NCBI GenBank assembly: GCA_027475525.1
Contig: JAMWFC010000114.1
Span: forward strand, 1 to 64,000
Source: Macrolepiota albuminosa
Lineage: Eukaryota; Basidiomycota; Agaricomycetes; Agaricales; Agaricaceae
Length of the DNA: 64,000 nt
Direction of reading: 5' to 3'
The translations under genes and the position numbers were made by a program. This document shows positions 46,275 through 56,606 of the stretch, piece by piece; the stretch's first letter is position 1, and every line of letters begins with the position of its first letter. The notes under the pieces were generated by a model. That model ran no database searches. It had not been told where the DNA came from and saw only the letters and a list, made by a program, of their open reading frames with translations.

Positions 46275-48040
46275 TTATTGTGCAAGTATTTTTGTAACTA
46301 TAGAAAGTGATTCTATCCAAAGAAGCCGCCGTGACTGCATATCTTGTAAGTGAATCATTGGAAGTTGAGCAAATTGCAATTCAAAAAGTGTAAGTTGTGC
46401 AGGTGAAAAAGGGCAATGTGGATCAAGAACCTCAATATGAGATAAATGGTCTGGTAAAGAAATAAATCTGCTGAATCATTATCGTTGGTATTGTGTGCAT
46501 TGTAGTGAGCCCTAATCTGAGAATTGTCTATATCAGCCCAATCAATACCAAAATCTTCTAAATCACCATCAATAGTCTCATCAATATGTAATCCTCGCAA
46601 CACATTTTCCTGCATACCATGAATAAACATCTCTCTTGGAGAGCGATGGCACTCATTTCGGCGAGCAAGAATGTGATGATTCCAGACTTCAGCCCACATT
46701 TCAAGATCTATGTTAATAGCATCAAGAAAGAGAAAGTGGAGGAGCCAGATATGTCCATCAATATCAACATCGAGTCCATCATGAACTTCAAGATGTCGAA
46801 AGAAATCTTTCCATTTCTGACCAACACCCCGAGTGACATCAACCCACAGGCGTTCAACACGAATGTTATGAACACTCCTGATATATTGAATTTAACATTG
46901 CACATGAAAATAGAGATGTAACAGACCTGCCCCAAATATATGAACCTCGACTTGATCCCCGAATTTCCTCCATTCTTGCAGCAACTAAAAGATTCTCTGT
47001 ACCATGATCTCCTCGGACACGGCTTGGATATCCAAATATTACTGCAATGTCTTCAAAGAGCTTGAGGACAGTTTCTGCTCGGTTATTGTTGTGTGCTCGA
47101 ATACCTAGCAAAAGGCGCAAAAACCCATCAATAAAAGCATGGATAATAATTTTCCAACGAATAAGACCTAAATATAGTGTTATTAAAAGTATGTCCTCTG
47201 CTTGATGTACTTACCATGCTGGCCATCATGATGCCAGAGTGAATTTGGACCTGGAACAGAATAAACACGGCGTTGTATGCGACGAGGTGCAAATGTTGAT
47301 GTGGTAGGACCAATAACTCGACTATATGAATTGATGATGCGCTGACGTGGAACACGTTCACCAAGATGAAGAAGGTAACCATCAATCATGCGTCGTCTAA
47401 AGGAAGGAAATTGCTCATAGATATCCAGCATAACAGCATCAAGTTCATCATCCGAAAGTTGAGATAAATCAGCTGAGACTCCAGGAGCATAATGCCGCTG
47501 TACTGATCCATCAGACTGTTTCTGCTGAATATAGACAGGTGGGCCAGCTGGTGAAAGCCCATATTCTACTAATCGGCGGCGAATTGTCCTAGCACTGCAT
47601 CCGTATAGATCTGCAATGTCCTGGCGTGTAGCACATCCAGAAGAGAGGTGAGCAAGATCTTCTAGTTGGATATTGATGCGTGGGCATCCAGACTTTCCAT
47701 CAGAAATTGGTTCACCAAGCAATAGTGGCGGCGCATCAGGATTGTCGGTTGATAAAGTGGTAGCCTCATCTAAAGCAACTATCATATGGTCAACACTTTG
47801 CTGTATTGTCTGATAGTCTTCAGGTGCCAGCAAGTGAGCATGCTATAAAGCAAGCTGAATATAATAAAGTGTAAAGGTTGGCCAGACACTCACTTGATGA
47901 AGTTCTCCATAGAACTGCAAACAAAGCCTTTTTTGTTCTCCTAGGCGAGCAGCATCACCCAATTGGGTCCTCAGAGTAACATCCACATTGCGTCCTAATT
48001 CACCAAAAGCTATCCAAATGTTGTCCACTGGAATAGCCAT
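46275..48040 (-). CDS. DDE (rve-fold) integrase/transposase with N-terminal helix-turn-helix
   Basis: ATG at 48040 opens MAIPVDNIWIAFGELGRNVD. A helix-turn-helix follows: TRQDIADLYGCSARTIRRRL. The catalytic core has the first Asp in PNSLWHHDGQHG. After an intron come LIRWKIIIHAFIDGFLRLLL, the second Asp in YPSRVRGDHGTENLLVAARM, and a second intron after SYIWGR. The catalytic Glu is in SVHNIRIERLWVDVTRGVGQ. It continues WLLHFLFLDAINIDLEMWAE and SPREMFIHGMQENVLRGLHI, with a stop at 46275-46277. No reverse transcriptase, protease or chromodomain is nearby, so this is not a retroelement pol. I recall ORFs of this type in many Agaricomycetes and some animals. It is convergent with the dioxygenase-like gene, 103 bp away. 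Confidence 0.8.
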
Positions 48041-48304
48041 AGAGTATTGAAAAGAGTTGAAAAGTCACAGTACCGTGATTGCGTTGATCTGTCTGAGTTT
48101 TGCACCTTATTTTTGTATAACTATGCACCCGTCAGAAACACATGTACAATCTTCAATTCCACACCTACAGGTTCATCTTCCTGGACTTGTATCACATCCA
48201 ACAGAAACTACAGCACTAATGATTACTACTCAAGTACAAAATGAAGCACAGCCCCAATGTCTGTCACACCCTACACCACTTTCTCTCATCCTAATCCTCC
48301 TTTC
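48041..48304. other. Right flank of the integrase gene
   Basis: Contains the promoter side of the integrase gene and a plus-strand frame (48057-48320) starting MKSHSTVIALICLSFAPYF, which looks like a signal peptide but has no recognised continuation. No inverted repeat matching the left side was found by eye. Confidence 0.35.
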
Positions 48305-48445
48305 TTCCAGAACGTCGTAATCTTCTGCGCGATGGCACGAACCTAACGCTAGAGCAGGTCTTCCAATCACTCAAACTAGATAAATTCAACCTCAAGTACA
48401 ACCTCCTGGGTGAATCATGCCTGCGCAAGAATAAAGTTCGCATTG
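48305..48445 (+). pseudogene. Fragment of an ADGF-type adenosine deaminase
   Basis: The plus strand reads GTNLTLEQVFQSLKL directly followed by DKFNLKYNLLGESCLR. In extracellular/secreted adenosine deaminases of the ADGF (CECR1) type, these two blocks flank the zinc-binding segment with the TLDMHA motif. Here that segment is missing, so the fragment cannot be catalytic. The frame ends soon after, at about 48490, and no other part of the gene is present. Confidence 0.5.
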
Positions 48446-48484
48446 TTGTATCCAGAACCATCTCGGGCGTTAGCAATGACAGTG

Positions 48485-49094
48485 TCATCCAAAGTTGAGC
48501 GGCGGTGTTGGCACCTCTAATTGCAGAGGCTGTGGTGCTCGCTTCTGCGTCAGAATTGGTCGAGTTGGAGGTCGAATTAGTTGCAGGGACGGGAACCGGA
48601 ATCGAAACTGCAGAGACGTCAGCTGTGCAGCCAGGAACGTCGTACAATGAACTGTCAGAGGCATAGTCTGGTATGTCATTGCGTGTGAGGGTGGGAAAGA
48701 CGTAGAGTGCTGGTTGTTGTGGAGGTAAAGGTTCTTGTCTGCGCCTGTGGAGATTTGGAAGCCTCGGTCGCTGATTTTGGATTGTCAGGGGTGTTAGGTT
48801 GACGGAAAAAAGAAATACGTACTTGACTTGAACGTCACGGGACCAGTACGCATCGTCGAGAGTGCCAGTGATAAAGTCTTCGTTCACGATGAGACAGAGC
48901 TGGCTCTCGTCAAGCATCTTCTTCTTTGCATCAGACACACCGGTGTAGCAGAGGGCGGCGGCACCTGCAACGCCGAGAAAGATGCACGCAAAGGTGAGCC
49001 ACCAGAAAAGCTTATGACGCTTGGGCTGGAGGAGGGGGGAACCTTGCTTGAAGGAGTCGACTGAGTTGGTTGGGATTTGGCCCTTTTCAAGCAT
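48485..49094 (-). pseudogene. N-terminal fragment of a SKN1/KRE6-like GH16 beta-glucan synthesis protein
   Basis: ATG at 49094 leads to PLLQPKRHKLFWWLTFACIF and LGVAGAAALCYTGVSD, a type II membrane anchor. MLDESQLCLIVNEDFITGTL and LDDAYWSRDVQV follow, and after a GTACGT...ATCAG intron DRGFQISTGADKNLYLHNNQ. The next expected block (LYVFPTLTRND) is in another frame, consistent with a 2-bp insertion near 48710. The protein runs out before any GH16 catalytic motif, so this is a broken 5' piece. Intact relatives build cell-wall beta-1,6-glucan. Confidence 0.6.
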
Positions 49095-49314
49095 GGCGCT
49101 GGGAAGCGGGGGACAATGAGCGAAAGTCGTGGATTGCGGACAGCGACTTGAGGCGCGCAATGAGCGAGTGCGCCGTGTCAGCCACCGCCGCAGTCGACGC
49201 CGCACGCACGCCGACGACGCATGGACGCCGCCCGGTGCTCGCAAGCCCCAACACACGCAGAGCCAGACGCAGACCGACCATGGTCATACTGTCACATTCC
49301 CTCTTCCCTCCATC

Positions 49315-49455
49315 ATGTCCGACAAACTTCGCAACTTTCTTGACGTCCCCCAGCAGTTCATCCGCAATGGCAACCAGGTATTCCTGTCCCCGTATCACTC
49401 TCCCCAGCTCACAGTTCCACTTCTTGACGCGCTGCACCAAACCCTCCCAGTCCGG
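49315..49455 (+). pseudogene. 5' fragment of Sec61 gamma (SSS1), membrane segment missing
   Basis: ATG at 49315 gives MSDKLRNFLDVPQQFIRNGN. A short GTATTC...TCACAG intron leads to FHFLTRCTKPSQ, the conserved N-terminal half of Sec61 gamma, a single-pass subunit of the ER protein channel. The next conserved part (KEF... and the FIGY/FVKLIHIPINNI helix) is absent. The frame runs instead into the 3' end of the COG1 relic and stops at 49549. Without the membrane helix it cannot work, and an intact copy is expected elsewhere because the subunit is essential in yeast. Confidence 0.7.
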
Positions 49456-49485
49456 TCCGTCGCCTCTGCTGCGTCATTGTAATTT

Positions 49486-50650
49486 CTACTTTCCAACAAG
49501 CACCAACCCGAATCTCGAAGTCGGCTTTGCCAACGCGACGGCGGGCTGAAACTGGCCCTCTGGCGGTGGCACTCCGAGTCTTGTGAATTTCCCTGAAATG
49601 TCTCGCGGCAGAAGCGTAGCAAACAGTGTTTGTGTCCGTGAGAGTGCATCCGTGGCACTTTGGTGTGTCGCTTGGCAGCTACCAAACATGAGCAAGCATT
49701 CCTCGAAAGTAAACTTGAACTGACATTATCCTGGATCTGCATCTCTAGTTGATTGGAGAGTTCATCGTCGCCATGTAGACTCACAAGTTTCTGAAGAAAC
49801 GCCACGTCATATACATCCCAGTCGTTACTTGTGAGCTCCGCAACAAAGTAGTCCAAAGTCGCCTTGACAAGGGGCTATTGCCACGTCTGACTTTGCGCAG
49901 GCACAAGGTCCTGGATAGATGTCGAAAGCACGAGCAAAGACTGTACAAGTTCAGGAGAGGGACCAGAGCGTGACGCTAAGTACAATCTGAGTATTCTGTT
50001 CAAGAGAGTAGACGAGACATACCCGTGAGCATGGGGTGTATTGGATGGCGTGCAGTGCGGTGTTTGCGTACAATCAAAGACACCATATATGTTCGCCAGC
50101 GATCCACAACACGGTCATGCAGTGCAGCAAATGTTTTGCGGAAATCTATTAGCGTTCAGTACAGCCCAACCTCAAATCTTCCACTTACCTTGCAAAACAG
50201 ACGGTTGACATCCAATCTCTGAAATGAAAGGCGACGACCTTGAGAGTTCGTCTGATACATGGCTGAGGAACACCAGACCATCAGTGTTCGCAATCTCATT
50301 GGCAGTCTTTTCCAACTTTTCAATGACCTTTGCACATAGTGCATCGGCCTCTAGTCTGTGTGTGTAGAAGCTCTAACATGCCAAAGCTCTTTCACGTTCT
50401 GCAATTCTGCAAACCATCTTGATACAGCTTTTTGAAAGCTTGAAATAGACGCTTGGAACCACTCGTTGAGTTTCTGGGTGAATTGTAAAGGTTGGATGGA
50501 GGACGATGAGGAAGTGAGGTCGACGTAGGGCTTGTATGACCTGAGGTCAGGCGGAAGGAGCAGGAAATGCGTGGAAGATGGCAGAGTGGTGAGTAAGGAC
50601 TCTGTAGTCAAATAGAGATCTGTCAAATGCGCTTCGAGCTTCTTGCCCGA
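49486..50650 (-). pseudogene. COG1: COG1 (conserved oligomeric Golgi complex subunit 1), C-terminal part, broken
   Basis: COG1 is a lobe-A subunit of the Golgi tethering complex for retrograde vesicles. This part reads SGKKLEAHLTDLYLTTESLL, LEADALCAKVIEKLEKTANE, DFRKTFAALHDRVVDRWRTY, DYFVAELTSNDWDVYDVAFL, LSRTQTLFATLLPRDISGKF and ends PTSRFGLVLVGK at 49486. There are three small lesions. A CA-repeat near 50354-50367 shifts the frame, consistent with an extra CA. An in-frame TAG lies at 49875-49877. A one-base shift lies near 49720-49730. The N-terminal half lies about 6 kb away at 56607-56800, beyond a Gypsy element. Confidence 0.75.
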
Positions 50651-52994
50651 TGTCATAGCCTATACTGGGCCACTTATGGCCATGACGCAGAACGGATCAC
50701 CGTTCAATTGGAGGCCGTTGCACCAGCGGTGCTTCGAGATGGTCAAACGGATCTGTACGAAGACTCCGGTGATTCGACCAATCGACCCTAGACGGGACGA
50801 GCCAATATGGCTCATTTGCGACGCGTCCAAGACAGGCGTCGGGGCCATGTACGGCCAGGGAAGCAGCTGGCAGACGTGCCGCCCAGCAGGGTTCATGTCG
50901 AAGAAGTTTACGACGGCCCAGCAAAACTATGCAGTGCACGAGCTGGAGACTCTTGCCATACTCGAGGCCCTCCTCAAGTGGGAGGATAAGCTGATGGGAT
51001 ACCCCATCCACATCATAACGGACCACAAGGCCCTTGAGTTCTTTAAAACTCAGGTGACCTTGTCGCTGCGCCAGCGACGGTGGATAGACTACATGTCGAG
51101 ATACCAGTTTGACATCACCTATGTTAAAGGTGAACTCAACAAAGTGGCAGACTGCTTGTCGCGCTACTTTGAGAGTGATGTAGTCGGGGAGGCTCACGAG
51201 CCTCATGAGTATGTGCAGGCAGACTGCCGCATAGACCCTGATGGAGAGGATTTACCTCTCCACCGATACCAGGAGCTCAGGGAGCATGTCCTGGAAGTAC
51301 GCGCTATGCGTGACGATGAACGGAGGCGAAGCACTCGCCTCAGAGAGCAGCGTGAAGAACGGGACGTAGCCGCCCAGTTGCTCAAGGAGCATGAAGCTGT
51401 GGACCCAGCATCCGCTAGGGAGCACGAGCGCCACGATGTACCCGTTACGCTTGCGGAGATGCTCGAAGGCGAATTGCCTTCATCCCAGCCTCCTAGCCTG
51501 GTCAATGACGACTTCCGGCAGGAGGTGGTGCAGGGCTATGGTGACGATCCTCTCTTCGCCGAGATAATTGCCAATCCTGACGACCATCCTTGGTTCAGGC
51601 ATGAGCCTGGTGGACTCATCACGACGGAGAACCGTCAAGGGGTGGCAGTGGTATGCCTCCCCCGTACGCGTACCATTGTTACGCGGGTCTTGGACCAGGC
51701 CCATGCCCTGGTGGGGCACTTTGGTGCCGCCTGGACATTGGGCTACATCCGGCAATGGTATTGGTGGCCACGTATGGCCCAAGAAGTGACTAAGTTTTGC
51801 GCGTCCTGCGCAGCGTGTCAGAGGGCAAAGTTGCCCCCTGGATCCCCTCTCGGGAAGCTACACCAGCTACCCGTGCCGGTGAAACCCTGGGACTCAATTG
51901 GAATGGACTTCGTAGGTCCCTTTCCCGAGTCCAGAGGGTTCGATTACCTCTGGGTAGTCATATGTCGTATGACAAGCATGGTGCACCTCATACCGGTGCG
52001 AACTACGCTGACGGCTAAGGAGCTGTCATGGATCTACCTGAGGGAGATCGTTAGGCTGCATGGGCTGCCTAGCACCATTGTGAGTGATTGTGACTCAAAG
52101 TTCACGTCTCAATGGTGGAGAGAACTCCACAAACTGCTAGGAGCGTGACTCCTCATGTCGACGTCCTTCCATCCGCAGACGGATGGGCAGACAGAGCGGG
52201 TTAACCGCAGTATAGGTCAGATTTTGAGGGCAGTTGTTCGCCCTGACCAACGGGACTGGGTGGACTGGTGTCCACTCACTGAGTTTGCGATTAACGCGAG
52301 TATCTCGGAGACCACAGGGTATGCGCCCTTTGAACTCAACGGAGGGTACTTGCCCTCCATGCTGCACGAAGTTCGTGCTGATACGGTAGCTCACCGTGGA
52401 GTTGTCGAGTTCGCCAGGCAGGCCCTGGAGAACATCGCGGCGGCGCATGACGCCATCATAGAGGCGCGAGTCTTTCAGGCGAAGAACGCCAATCACCGTA
52501 GGCGAACAGACCCGCCAATAGCTGTAGGAGCGTTGGTATACTTATCAACGCGTAATCTGAGGCTCCCGAAGGGACGGGCGAGTAAACTCTGCCCGAAATG
52601 GGTAGGCCCATACCGCGTCCTAGACGCAGAGCCAAGTACCTCCAACTACGTGTTGGAGCTGCCTCTGGCATTACAGGAACGACGCATCGTTCCTAAGTTT
52701 CATGTGTCGCTGTTGCGACCTTATAGCGCGTCTGACGATGCGCTGTTCCCTAACAGGGCGACCCCGGGCCCCTATGATTTTGGGGCTCGAGACGATGACG
52801 AATGGTTCGTCAAGTGCATAATTGGGCACCGGTGGACTGAGCGTAACACGCTCGAGTTTGAGGTACGATGGTCCCTGGGGGACACAACATGGGAGCCACA
52901 CTCCCATTGCTCCAAGCTAGCGGCACTTGACCGTTATTTGGAGTTGAAGGGCGTTAAGCGCCCACATCAATTAAGTAAGCGTGCCGGCGCTTAA
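50645..52994 (+). pseudogene. Gypsy pol: RNase H, integrase, chromodomain, with a nonsense codon
   Basis: Begins at the end of the RT domain (GPLMAMTQNGSPFNW). RNase H follows: PIWLICDASKTGVGAMYGQG, FTTAQQNYAVHELETLAILE and IHIITDHKALEFF. The integrase has its HHCC zinc region (ALVGHFGAAWTLGYIRQWYW, FCASCAACQRAKLPPGSPLG), first Asp in WDSIGMDFVGPFP, and second Asp in STIVSDCDSKFTSQWW. The catalytic Glu is in STSFHPQTDGQTERVNRS, just after an in-frame TGA at 52146-52148. The usual codon there is CGA in the family (inference), so a CpG C-to-T change is likely. A C-terminal chromodomain reads WFVKCIIGHRWTERNTLEFE. Confidence 0.88.
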
Positions 52995-53097
52995 TTTGAT
53001 CGGCAGTGCCGATCGCGGCTTGGCTGAGTTGGTCAGCAGCTGTGGCTGAAACACGTCTTAAAAGGCGAAATTTCTTTTTCGCCTTTTTTCCCCAACC

Positions 53098-56000
53098 ATG
53101 GACAGCATGCCCGTGGACGTGAGTGACCAGCAGCTACAGCAGCAGCAATTTGAGAGTACGCCGTCGGTCTTACCGTCGGCTGAAGGGGGGGGGCAGATGG
53201 CTCCCCCGCTGACCCAAAATGCGTCCCAGTGGGGACAATTGCAACAGGCGGTGGGCTTCCCACAGCAGCAGCAACAACCAGCGGTGGGCTACCCGCCGCA
53301 GCAGCCAGTGATCAGTGGCTATCCGCCACTTCAAACCATGCAGGGCAACTTCATGCCCCAGAACGCACCTGTGGGCGGCTATCAGCCCCAACAACCAGCA
53401 CCAGGCGCTTATGCGCCACATCACACCGAGGGCCAATTCCAGCAACAGGCCTACGGGGGGCTAGTCAGCCCCCAAGCAGCGTCGGCATGGAGGCAGCTTG
53501 CCCCTGTACCGGCAACAGGGCAACTGGGGACACATCCTTTTCCCCAGTTTACCGCCCCGGCGCACTACCCTGGGATGGGTGGTGTGCCCGTAATGATGCC
53601 GTACCCCCCGGCTTGGATGGGGGCTTGGGGCGCAATGCCCCAGTACAGCGACTCGCATGAGTCGCAAGCCAAGGGAGGCCGGTCAATTTCTCTGTCGACC
53701 ACAGCACCAATTGACAATCTAGAGGGACGCAAAGCATCCCTCGTGCAGGCCACCGCGGCCATTGAGAGAGCAGAAACTCTCAATACAGAACGAAGCGTCG
53801 GTTCATCGTCCGATGCGCCGACGGAGAGCCTGGCCAAGCTCTCCTTGCTACAGCGGCTGGAAATGCCGCACCAATCCGAGCCCAGCTCAGAAGAAGAGTC
53901 GCGTCCTCGACGCGACAAAGGAAAAGCACAGGCTGTTGAGCCCACTCACAGCCAGGACTTAGTCCTGGCTACCCTTCTCCAACGTCTTGGAGATAACGGG
54001 TACGATGTACCCGCAGAGTCGTCATTCCTCCGTGATGCGGAGGCAGTCGTCCTCATCTGCCGGATGATGGACGACATGGATCATATGCGCGCTCAGCGCA
54101 AAACTGATCTCCTTGCCATTTCGGCCACTCGTAAGCGGCAGACTACACCCCCGAGTCGGGACACCGACTCCAGCAAAAGGGCGCGTCGGCAAGGAGTGGA
54201 GGACGCGCCCTCCCGCTCGATTAAGTCGAGCGTTGCTGCCCCCGGCCGGGAGGCCGGTCTAGGACGGGACATCCTTCCTTATGAAGATGTTCCTGCTCCA
54301 GCCGCCCCCCGGCTTATCCAGCGCCTCGCCAGCGGCGCGTCTGAGGTTGCGTCTTCGCGACCAGTATCCGTGGTATCCACCACGTACTCTGGGGAGCAGA
54401 GTTCCAGGGGTGTGAGCACACGTCCCACTGAGGCCAAGGCCTCACAACCCCGAAAGGATCGTCGGGGTAAGCAACCGGAAGTGCGCGCCTACGTCAACGT
54501 GCACTTCCCCGAGGATGCCCCGAAAGGGGCCCCAGGGGCTAACATCCCCTTTTTACCCGCTATACTGGTAGAGGGCCTGCCAGCCCGACTCCCGCGGTGT
54601 GTGTGGGCAATGGACCCACGATCTGAGAAGTCGGAGCCGGAGAGGCTGCCTTCCCCTCCCTCCGACGACGATTGGTATGAGGAGCCTGAAGAGGCTCGTA
54701 TGGAATCCCCAGTGCCGCACGAGACGGCGGCACAGCGTATGGCGCACGAACGGCGCAACAGCAACCGACGAGCCAAGATGGAGCGTCGGGCGCAGAACAG
54801 CGCCAAACGAGGGGCCGCCCTCCTTGAGGACGAAACTGGGCGCATCCCTGATGCGCTCGGTGTGGTGATCTACCGTGATCACACTATTGAGCGCCAGAAC
54901 TCATTCTTTGGCGCGGGGTTGGCTCCCCAATTCTATTGGTCGCCAAGAACCAATACCATCTTCGTCGGGCAAGAAGCCCGCGCAGCCAGGTCCTTCGAGG
55001 ACGACAAACCGGGCAACGCCGCTGCGACGCCCCACAACAGTAAGGTGTACCAAGTTGCACCTCGCGGGTTTTCCCGCAGTCCTCGAGAAGTCCGCAGACT
55101 TCACGCACTGGTCAACAACCAGTTTACGCCGCTTCGGCAGCGTCAGTTGGGCTACCTCTTGCTCAACGAATTCAAGCGGGTGGCGCTCAACTGCCACCCT
55201 ACGGCCCGAGACAGAGCTATGTCTCATTTACTCGACGAGGTCGAGTATAGGACTATCGCGGTACCCTTCGCGAGTCCAGAGGAGCGGGAGAGTTTCCCGC
55301 GAATGATTGTGCCGTCGCGGCTCTATCGCCGCAAAGAGGGAGGGAAGATTGCCTTCGTCGGCCTTACCCCCCCTGATCCAAAGCAACCATTTGCTTTGGA
55401 CTACCTGGGCTCATACGCCCTCCTCTATGGACGTCCTGGGACGTCCAATGTGTGGACCGGTCTGGCCATGGACCGAGCCATGCGCATTCATTGGCGCAGC
55501 CTCTTTGGGTTTGCGCTTGTACGCGCCCTCAGCGCCAGCTGCCCCTCTAAGGCCACAGTACACAAGTACCTGGCCTACGTCTTCGCCAGGCCAGGCCTCT
55601 ATAAAGAGGCCGTGGCCGAGTACGAGGCGGCCACGGGGCGAGTCTTTGAGCCCATCCACGCCGACGACCCTACCTTCGAGGTTCGGGCTGTGGACATTCC
55701 GGAAGCGTCAGCTTCCGTGTTCTCCACTTCGGACGCGTTACACGTCCTTCTTCACAATCAAATCCCGGTCAGCTGGGCTGACCACGCGTACACTTATGGG
55801 GTCACCTACTTGGCCCATCTATTCTTCAGCGACAGCCGGCTCTACAACAAGGCGGCTGCTATCGACGACGAGAGGCTACAACGCCTCGATCACTACGGTA
55901 CACCCCAGTCCATCCCTCAGTGGGATGGGTGGCGCGAGGCCACCATCGGCGATCGTCAACGCCTGATGCTCCAGCAGCAGGACAGTCGTCGTGCATACGA

Positions 56001-56328
56001 CAACGCGCTCGCCAAGGGGATGTACCTCTCTATCGGGCAAGACATTCATGCCCGCGAAATCTGGACGCGCCAGTACCCGTCCGACACCGGGGATCTGCCT
56101 GATCCCCAACCAACCGTATCGGGGTCGACCATCGACCCCAATCTCACACTGTCCCCCCTCCGGGACTACGACAATTCCCTGCCAGTAGCAGGGCCTTCGG
56201 GCACTTCTTACGCGCCCGCACCCGAGGATGAACTCCTCGACTACGACATGGACGACGCGACTGCCGATCCATTCCGGGAGCCTGGGGGCTCTCCCATTGC
56301 CCCCGTCCCAGACTTACCGACGGCATGA
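53098..56328 (+). CDS. 1,076-residue accessory ORF of the Gypsy element, downstream of pol
   Basis: A single uninterrupted ORF from ATG at 53098 to TGA at 56326, 104 bp after the end of pol. Residues 1-200 are Gln/Pro-rich low complexity (LQQQQFESTPSVLPS, GGYQPQQPAPGAYAPH). Residues 200-560 are charged and disordered. Residues 560-950 look folded: RIPDALGVVIYRDHTIERQN, RQRQLGYLLLNEFKRVALNC, LALDYLGSYALLYGRPG-like, and HKYLAYVFARPGLYKEAVAE. No membrane helix, signal peptide, zinc knuckle or known enzyme motif is seen, so it is not an obvious envelope or gag. I recall related hypothetical proteins in other mushrooms. Its intact frame contrasts with the dead pol. Confidence 0.75.
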   Translation: MDSMPVDVSDQQLQQQQFESTPSVLPSAEGGGQMAPPLTQNASQWGQLQQAVGFPQQQQQPAVGYPPQQPVISGYPPLQTMQGNFMPQNAPVGGYQPQQPAPGAYAPHHTEGQFQQQAYGGLVSPQAASAWRQLAPVPATGQLGTHPFPQFTAPAHYPGMGGVPVMMPYPPAWMGAWGAMPQYSDSHESQAKGGRSISLSTTAPIDNLEGRKASLVQATAAIERAETLNTERSVGSSSDAPTESLAKLSLLQRLEMPHQSEPSSEEESRPRRDKGKAQAVEPTHSQDLVLATLLQRLGDNGYDVPAESSFLRDAEAVVLICRMMDDMDHMRAQRKTDLLAISATRKRQTTPPSRDTDSSKRARRQGVEDAPSRSIKSSVAAPGREAGLGRDILPYEDVPAPAAPRLIQRLASGASEVASSRPVSVVSTTYSGEQSSRGVSTRPTEAKASQPRKDRRGKQPEVRAYVNVHFPEDAPKGAPGANIPFLPAILVEGLPARLPRCVWAMDPRSEKSEPERLPSPPSDDDWYEEPEEARMESPVPHETAAQRMAHERRNSNRRAKMERRAQNSAKRGAALLEDETGRIPDALGVVIYRDHTIERQNSFFGAGLAPQFYWSPRTNTIFVGQEARAARSFEDDKPGNAAATPHNSKVYQVAPRGFSRSPREVRRLHALVNNQFTPLRQRQLGYLLLNEFKRVALNCHPTARDRAMSHLLDEVEYRTIAVPFASPEERESFPRMIVPSRLYRRKEGGKIAFVGLTPPDPKQPFALDYLGSYALLYGRPGTSNVWTGLAMDRAMRIHWRSLFGFALVRALSASCPSKATVHKYLAYVFARPGLYKEAVAEYEAATGRVFEPIHADDPTFEVRAVDIPEASASVFSTSDALHVLLHNQIPVSWADHAYTYGVTYLAHLFFSDSRLYNKAAAIDDERLQRLDHYGTPQSIPQWDGWREATIGDRQRLMLQQQDSRRAYDNALAKGMYLSIGQDIHAREIWTRQYPSDTGDLPDPQPTVSGSTIDPNLTLSPLRDYDNSLPVAGPSGTSYAPAPEDELLDYDMDDATADPFREPGGSPIAPVPDLPTA

Positions 56329-56371
56329 CCGTCGTATTATCTCGAGACCGTAGCTCGGTCTGATTGGGGGG

Positions 56372-56606
56372 TGTGTAGCGTAGTCCGCTATGTGGCGTTG
56401 GCCACATAGCTTTACTTACTGTATATTAGTAAATATTATATTATATTTATTATAATATAATATTATTTACATTCGTATATAATTAGTTACTCAGCTGCTT
56501 ACAAAGCAGCTTAATTTTGTTTTACACTACATAGTCAATAGACCGGTCTGGTCTGATTCTGTACTGTGTGAACTTAAGCTCTCACAAATCCTGTAACTTC
56601 GTTACA
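56372..56606 (+). mobile_element. 3' LTR of the Gypsy element in COG1
   Basis: The LTR starts TGTGTAGCG right after the G6 polypurine tract and ends CTTCGTTACA, where COG1 sequence resumes (CTTCTGGATTCT on the minus strand). TG...CA ends are present. It contains a very AT-rich stretch at 56420-56470 (tattatattatatttatt). Confidence 0.75.

Larger units (their letters stand above)
50645..56606 (+). mobile_element. 5'-truncated Ty3/Gypsy chromovirus inserted in COG1
   Basis: Contains the end of reverse transcriptase, RNase H, integrase and a chromodomain (50645-52994), a second long ORF (53098-56328), a polypurine tract at about 56362-56371, and a 3' LTR (56372-56606). The 5' LTR, gag, protease and most of reverse transcriptase are missing. 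The left end passes straight into COG1 coding sequence. No target-site duplication can be scored because the left end is truncated. Confidence 0.85.
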
